Source: Burkholderiales bacterium (lineage in GTDB: Bacteria; Pseudomonadota; Gammaproteobacteria; Burkholderiales; CAIKXV01). Taken from it: a DNA stretch of 8,620 bases. This document shows positions 6,211 through 8,620 of this stretch, piece by piece (position 1 is the stretch's first letter; the number at the start of each line of letters is the position of its first letter). The DNA is taken from NCBI GenBank assembly GCA_014379045.1, contig JACMMK010000132.1, positions 1 to 8,620 of the forward strand. Reading direction: 5' to 3'. The position numbers were made by a program, and so were the translations under genes. Under the pieces are notes generated by a model. It did no database searches. It worked only from the letters and a program-made list of their open reading frames with translations, and was not told the origin of the DNA.

Positions 6211-7608
6211 ATGAGTGAACTGCACTTCATCGGCATCGCCGAAGCCTCGGAGCTCATCCGGACCAAAGCCTTGTCCCCGGTCGAGTACGCGCAGGCACTG
6301 ATCGCGCGCATCGAGCGGCATGACGGTGCACTGAATGCGTTCCTGCGCTTCACGCCCGAGATCGCCCTCGCCGACGCGCGCCGTGCCGAGGCCGAGATCG
6401 TGGCCGGGGGGTGGCGCGGTCCGCTGCACGGCATAGCCTACGGGCTGAAGGACATCATCGATTACGCGGGCTTGCCGACCACCGCGCACTCGGCGATCCT
6501 GAAAGACAACGTCGTGTCGGCCGACGCGTTCGTCACGCAGCAGCTGCGTGCCGCAGGCGGCGTGTTCATGGGCAAGCTGTCGACACACGAGTTCGCGATC
6601 GGCGGGCCGTGCTTCGATCTGCCCTGGCCGCCGGCGCGCAACCCCTGGAACCGCGATCATTTTTGCGGCGGCTCGTCGAGCGGTTCGGGCGCGGCCACCG
6701 CAGCCGGGTTCGTACCGGTGGCGCTCGGCACCGACACCGGGGGTTCGGTGCGCAACCCGGCGTCGATGTGCGGCGTCGTGGGCATGAAGCCGACGTACGG
6801 CTGCGTCAGTCGTCGCGGCGTGTTCCCGCTCGCGTATTCGCTCGATCACGTCGGACCGTTGACGCGCACGGTGCATGACAATGCGCTCGTCCTCGACCTG
6901 ATCGCGGGACACGATGCCCGCGATCCGGGGAGCAACGCCCACGGCGCTCCACAATGCGCCGCGCAACTCGGTCGGGGCGTGGCGGGCCTGCGTATCGGCG
7001 TCATCCGGCACTTCTACAACGAAGACATGAAGGCCGATCCCGAAATGGGCGCGGGTATCGAACAGGCGATTGCGCTTCTGGGGGATCTCGGCGCCGACGT
7101 GCGCGAAGTGAAGACGGCGCCGTTGCAGCAGTACCTTGCATGCAATCGCACGTTGCTGGTCACCGAGGCGTACGCGATCCACGACAAGTGGTTGCGCGAG
7201 CGGCCTCAGGACTATGGCGGGCTCACCCTCGAACGCTTCTTCCCCGGCGCGTTAGTCAGCGGCGTCGAGTATGTCAACGCCGCACGCATGCGCGCGCGGA
7301 TGGCCGACGCGTTCCACCAGCTGTTCACCGAGGTCGATGTGATCGTCACCGCGAGCGCGCACGATCCGGCCTGCCGCATCGATGACCCCGCGGCGGTCGA
7401 ATACACCTATGGACGTCAGGCGCGTGCGCCTTTCAATCTGACCGGCAGTCCGGCGCTCGCTATCCCGGTGGGCTTCAGCGCGGCGGGGCTGCCGCTCGGC
7501 ATGCAGATCGTCGGCAAGCCGCACGACGAAGCCGTGGTCTATCGCGTCGGTGCGGCGTACGAAGCGGCCGCCGGGTTCACCGATCGGCATCCGTCGCTGT
7601 CCGCGTAG
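6211..7608 (+). CDS. Amidase-signature hydrolase
   Basis: This complete 465-residue enzyme belongs to the amidase signature superfamily (GatA, AtzE, FAAH), which hydrolyses C-N amide bonds through a Ser-cisSer-Lys triad. The triad is intact. K80 is in 'GIAYGLKDIID', the cis-serine S155 is in 'CGGSSSGSGAATAAG', and the nucleophile S179 is in 'LGTDTGGSVRNPAS' with the usual GG before it. The C-terminal 'APFNLTGSPALAIPVGFSAAGLPLGMQIVG' region (about 409-438) is also typical. There is no signal peptide, so it is cytoplasmic. It starts 9 bp after the small AtzG/GatC-like gene and probably forms a complex with that product. The substrate cannot be told: AtzE-like ureido hydrolysis or a general aliphatic amide are both possible. 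It is not GatA of the tRNA pathway, because gatB and gatC proper are absent. Confidence 0.93.
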   Translation: MSELHFIGIAEASELIRTKALSPVEYAQALIARIERHDGALNAFLRFTPEIALADARRAEAEIVAGGWRGPLHGIAYGLKDIIDYAGLPTTAHSAILKDNVVSADAFVTQQLRAAGGVFMGKLSTHEFAIGGPCFDLPWPPARNPWNRDHFCGGSSSGSGAATAAGFVPVALGTDTGGSVRNPASMCGVVGMKPTYGCVSRRGVFPLAYSLDHVGPLTRTVHDNALVLDLIAGHDARDPGSNAHGAPQCAAQLGRGVAGLRIGVIRHFYNEDMKADPEMGAGIEQAIALLGDLGADVREVKTAPLQQYLACNRTLLVTEAYAIHDKWLRERPQDYGGLTLERFFPGALVSGVEYVNAARMRARMADAFHQLFTEVDVIVTASAHDPACRIDDPAAVEYTYGRQARAPFNLTGSPALAIPVGFSAAGLPLGMQIVGKPHDEAVVYRVGAAYEAAAGFTDRHPSLSA

Positions 7609-7647
7609 TGCCGGGACCGTATTGATCTTGACGGGAAGAGATAGTCG

Positions 7648-7869
7648 ATGAGGATTGCAATGTCGGCCGCTTCGATCGTCGTTGCACCCCGGCTGCTGCC
7701 GCTTTTCGCTGTCCTCGAACAGATGGACGGCGGGCGCCTGGCCGGACCAGCCGATGCGATCGTGATCCCTCGGGCGCCGGGCGGCAGCAGCGACATCCTC
7801 ACCCGTCTGCTGGGTGCGGACCTGAGCCGGCCTTTGGTCATCGAGGCTGCCCACATCACCGGTGAATGA
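7648..7869 (+). pseudogene. Remnant of a Bug/TctC-type solute-binding protein
   Basis: This 73-codon frame has a reasonable ribosome binding site (GGGAAG, 9 nt upstream of ATG 7648) but lacks a full domain. Residues ~36-66 ('DAIVIPRAPGGSSDILTRLL', then 'GADLSRPLVIE') resemble the first conserved segment of Bug/TctC periplasmic binding proteins, typically 'I.(L/V)(V/I)PF.PGG..D...R.....L....GQP(V/I)(V/I)(V/I)EN'. The region between the helix and 'PLVIE' is about three residues short, and the sequence ends seven residues later at TGA, where ~250 residues should follow. The N-terminal 30 residues are hydrophobic but make a poor signal peptide. It lies between two amidase genes, where a substrate-binding protein would make sense. 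I read it as a decayed gene, but it could be an unrelated small ORF. Confidence 0.5.
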
Positions 7870-7882
7870 GGCTGCGCGCCAC

Positions 7883-8620
7883 ATGCAACGAAGCGACGAA
7901 CTGCACCGCCTGTCTGCCGTCGAGGCGAGCGCCGCGCTGCGTGCGGGCACGCTGACCTCGGAAGCCCTGGTCGCGGCCTGCCTCGAACGTATCGCGCACC
8001 GCGAGCACGACGTGCAGGCCTGGGCGCATGTCGATGCCGAGCAGGCACTGGCGCAGGCGCGTGCGCTCGACCGGATGCCGCCGCGCTCGCCGCTGCACGG
8101 CATCCCGGTCGGTATCAAGGATGTCATCGATACCTTCGACATGCCGACCGCGTACGGATCGCCGATCTACCGGGCCCACCGACCGTCCGCCGACGCGGCG
8201 TGCGTATCCCTGATCCGTGAACTGGGCGGCGTCATTATGGGCAAGACGGTGTCGACCGAGTTCGCTACCCGACAGCCGAACAAGACGCGTAATCCGCATG
8301 CGCTAGAGCGCACCCCGGGCGGATCGTCGAGCGGGTCGGCCGCGGCAGTGGCCGACTTCATGGTGCCGCTTGCGCTCGGCACGCAGACTTCGTCGTCGAT
8401 CATCCGGCCTGCAGCCTATTGCGGCGTCGTCGGCTACAAGCCCTCGTTCGGGCTGATCAATCGCGCAGGCATGAAGTTCCTCTCCGAATCGCTCGACACG
8501 ATCGGTGTGCTCGCGCGCACCGTGGAAGACGCGGCGCTGCTGGTCGGTACCCTGAGCGGCGTCGCGCTCGATGCACCGGGCGCGGAGCCTGCGGCCGCGC
8601 CACGCGTCGGCGTGTGCCGC
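7883..8620 (+). CDS. Second amidase-signature protein, N-terminal part, with altered nucleophile motif
   Basis: The first 246 codons of another amidase-signature enzyme run off the right edge; full proteins are about 400-480 residues. The catalytic lysine is K79 in 'GIPVGIKDVIDT', the cis-serine is S148 in 'TPGGSSSGSAAAVAD', and the expected nucleophile is S172. The motif before it is 'GTQTSSSIIRPAAYCGVVGY', where relatives have GTQTGGS or GTQTAGS. Both positions that usually carry small residues (170 and 171) are serine, and F159 replaces the usual glycine after 'VAD'. The triad residues themselves are kept. It is only distantly similar to the amidase at 6211-7608, so it is not a recent duplicate. 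ATG 7883 is taken as the start. GTG 7862, which would overlap the preceding remnant, is an alternative adding seven residues. Confidence 0.88.
   Translation, partial: MQRSDELHRLSAVEASAALRAGTLTSEALVAACLERIAHREHDVQAWAHVDAEQALAQARALDRMPPRSPLHGIPVGIKDVIDTFDMPTAYGSPIYRAHRPSADAACVSLIRELGGVIMGKTVSTEFATRQPNKTRNPHALERTPGGSSSGSAAAVADFMVPLALGTQTSSSIIRPAAYCGVVGYKPSFGLINRAGMKFLSESLDTIGVLARTVEDAALLVGTLSGVALDAPGAEPAAAPRVGVCR

Noticed and set aside
5955..6218. 87-codon + strand frame overlapping the AtzG-like gene
   Set aside because: Its product is proline/arginine/alanine-rich with no family features. The other frame has the strong Shine-Dalgarno and a sensible helical product with the EP motif.
5215..7182. 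655-codon open frame on the - strand across fliJ, the gap and the first amidase
   Set aside because: It runs through three unrelated features, has no domain, and has shadow-like composition. Its length is explained by the scarcity of stop codons in GC-rich DNA.
7252..8142. 296-codon open frame on the - strand across the amidase junction
   Set aside because: It spans the ends of two clear + strand genes and the remnant, is low in complexity and has no motif.
1..8620. CRISPR array, tRNA or rRNA genes, IS elements, integrase or attachment sites
   Set aside because: I saw no regularly spaced repeats, no cloverleaf-like sequence and no transposase or integrase motif. The only clear direct repeats are the pair in the fliH-fliI gap.

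Overview
The window reads as chromosomal DNA of a GC-rich, flagellated betaproteobacterium, most likely of the order Burkholderiales. This rests on the style of the FliF, FliG and FliI proteins, the strong GC skew at third codon positions, the long antisense ORFs typical of such DNA, and a fragment resembling Bug/TctC binding proteins, which are expanded in that order. The genus cannot be named from the sequence alone. All supported genes are on the + strand.

Positions 1-5823 are a flagellar basal-body and export block in the classical order: fliE (3' end only), fliF (MS-ring), fliG (rotor switch), fliH (ATPase regulator), fliI (export ATPase) and fliJ (export chaperone/ATPase stalk). FliF and FliE build the membrane base, FliG binds the FliF tail and receives torque from the stator, and FliH, FliI and FliJ form the cytoplasmic ATPase complex that feeds subunits to the export gate. 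The key residues of FliG and FliI are intact, so the block looks functional.

The most unusual part is the 168-bp gap between fliH and fliI. It holds two very small ORFs of 41 and 17 codons. Both begin MSPRGPRRG, then A or T, then RH. They are chained by ATGA stop/start overlaps: fliH to ORF A, ORF A to ORF B, and ORF B to fliI. The two arose by tandem duplication and differ by an in-frame 72-nt segment that carries a perfect 10-bp hairpin. The same segment also has a 10-nt stretch exactly complementary to the fliI initiation region. I recognise no described system here. It could be a translational-coupling or RNA-switch element that sets the FliH:FliI ratio, or simply a neutral duplication.

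After fliJ the usual next gene, fliK, is absent. A 189-bp gap leads into a different, catabolic-looking block. It holds a 62-codon GatC/AtzG-like small protein with a strong ribosome binding site, then an intact amidase-signature enzyme (K80/S155/S179). Next comes a 73-codon ORF that looks like a remnant of a Bug/TctC solute-binding protein. Last is a second amidase-signature gene that runs off the window. In the second amidase the two glycines before the nucleophilic serine are both serine, an unusual change at the oxyanion hole. The substrates of these amidases cannot be told from the sequence.
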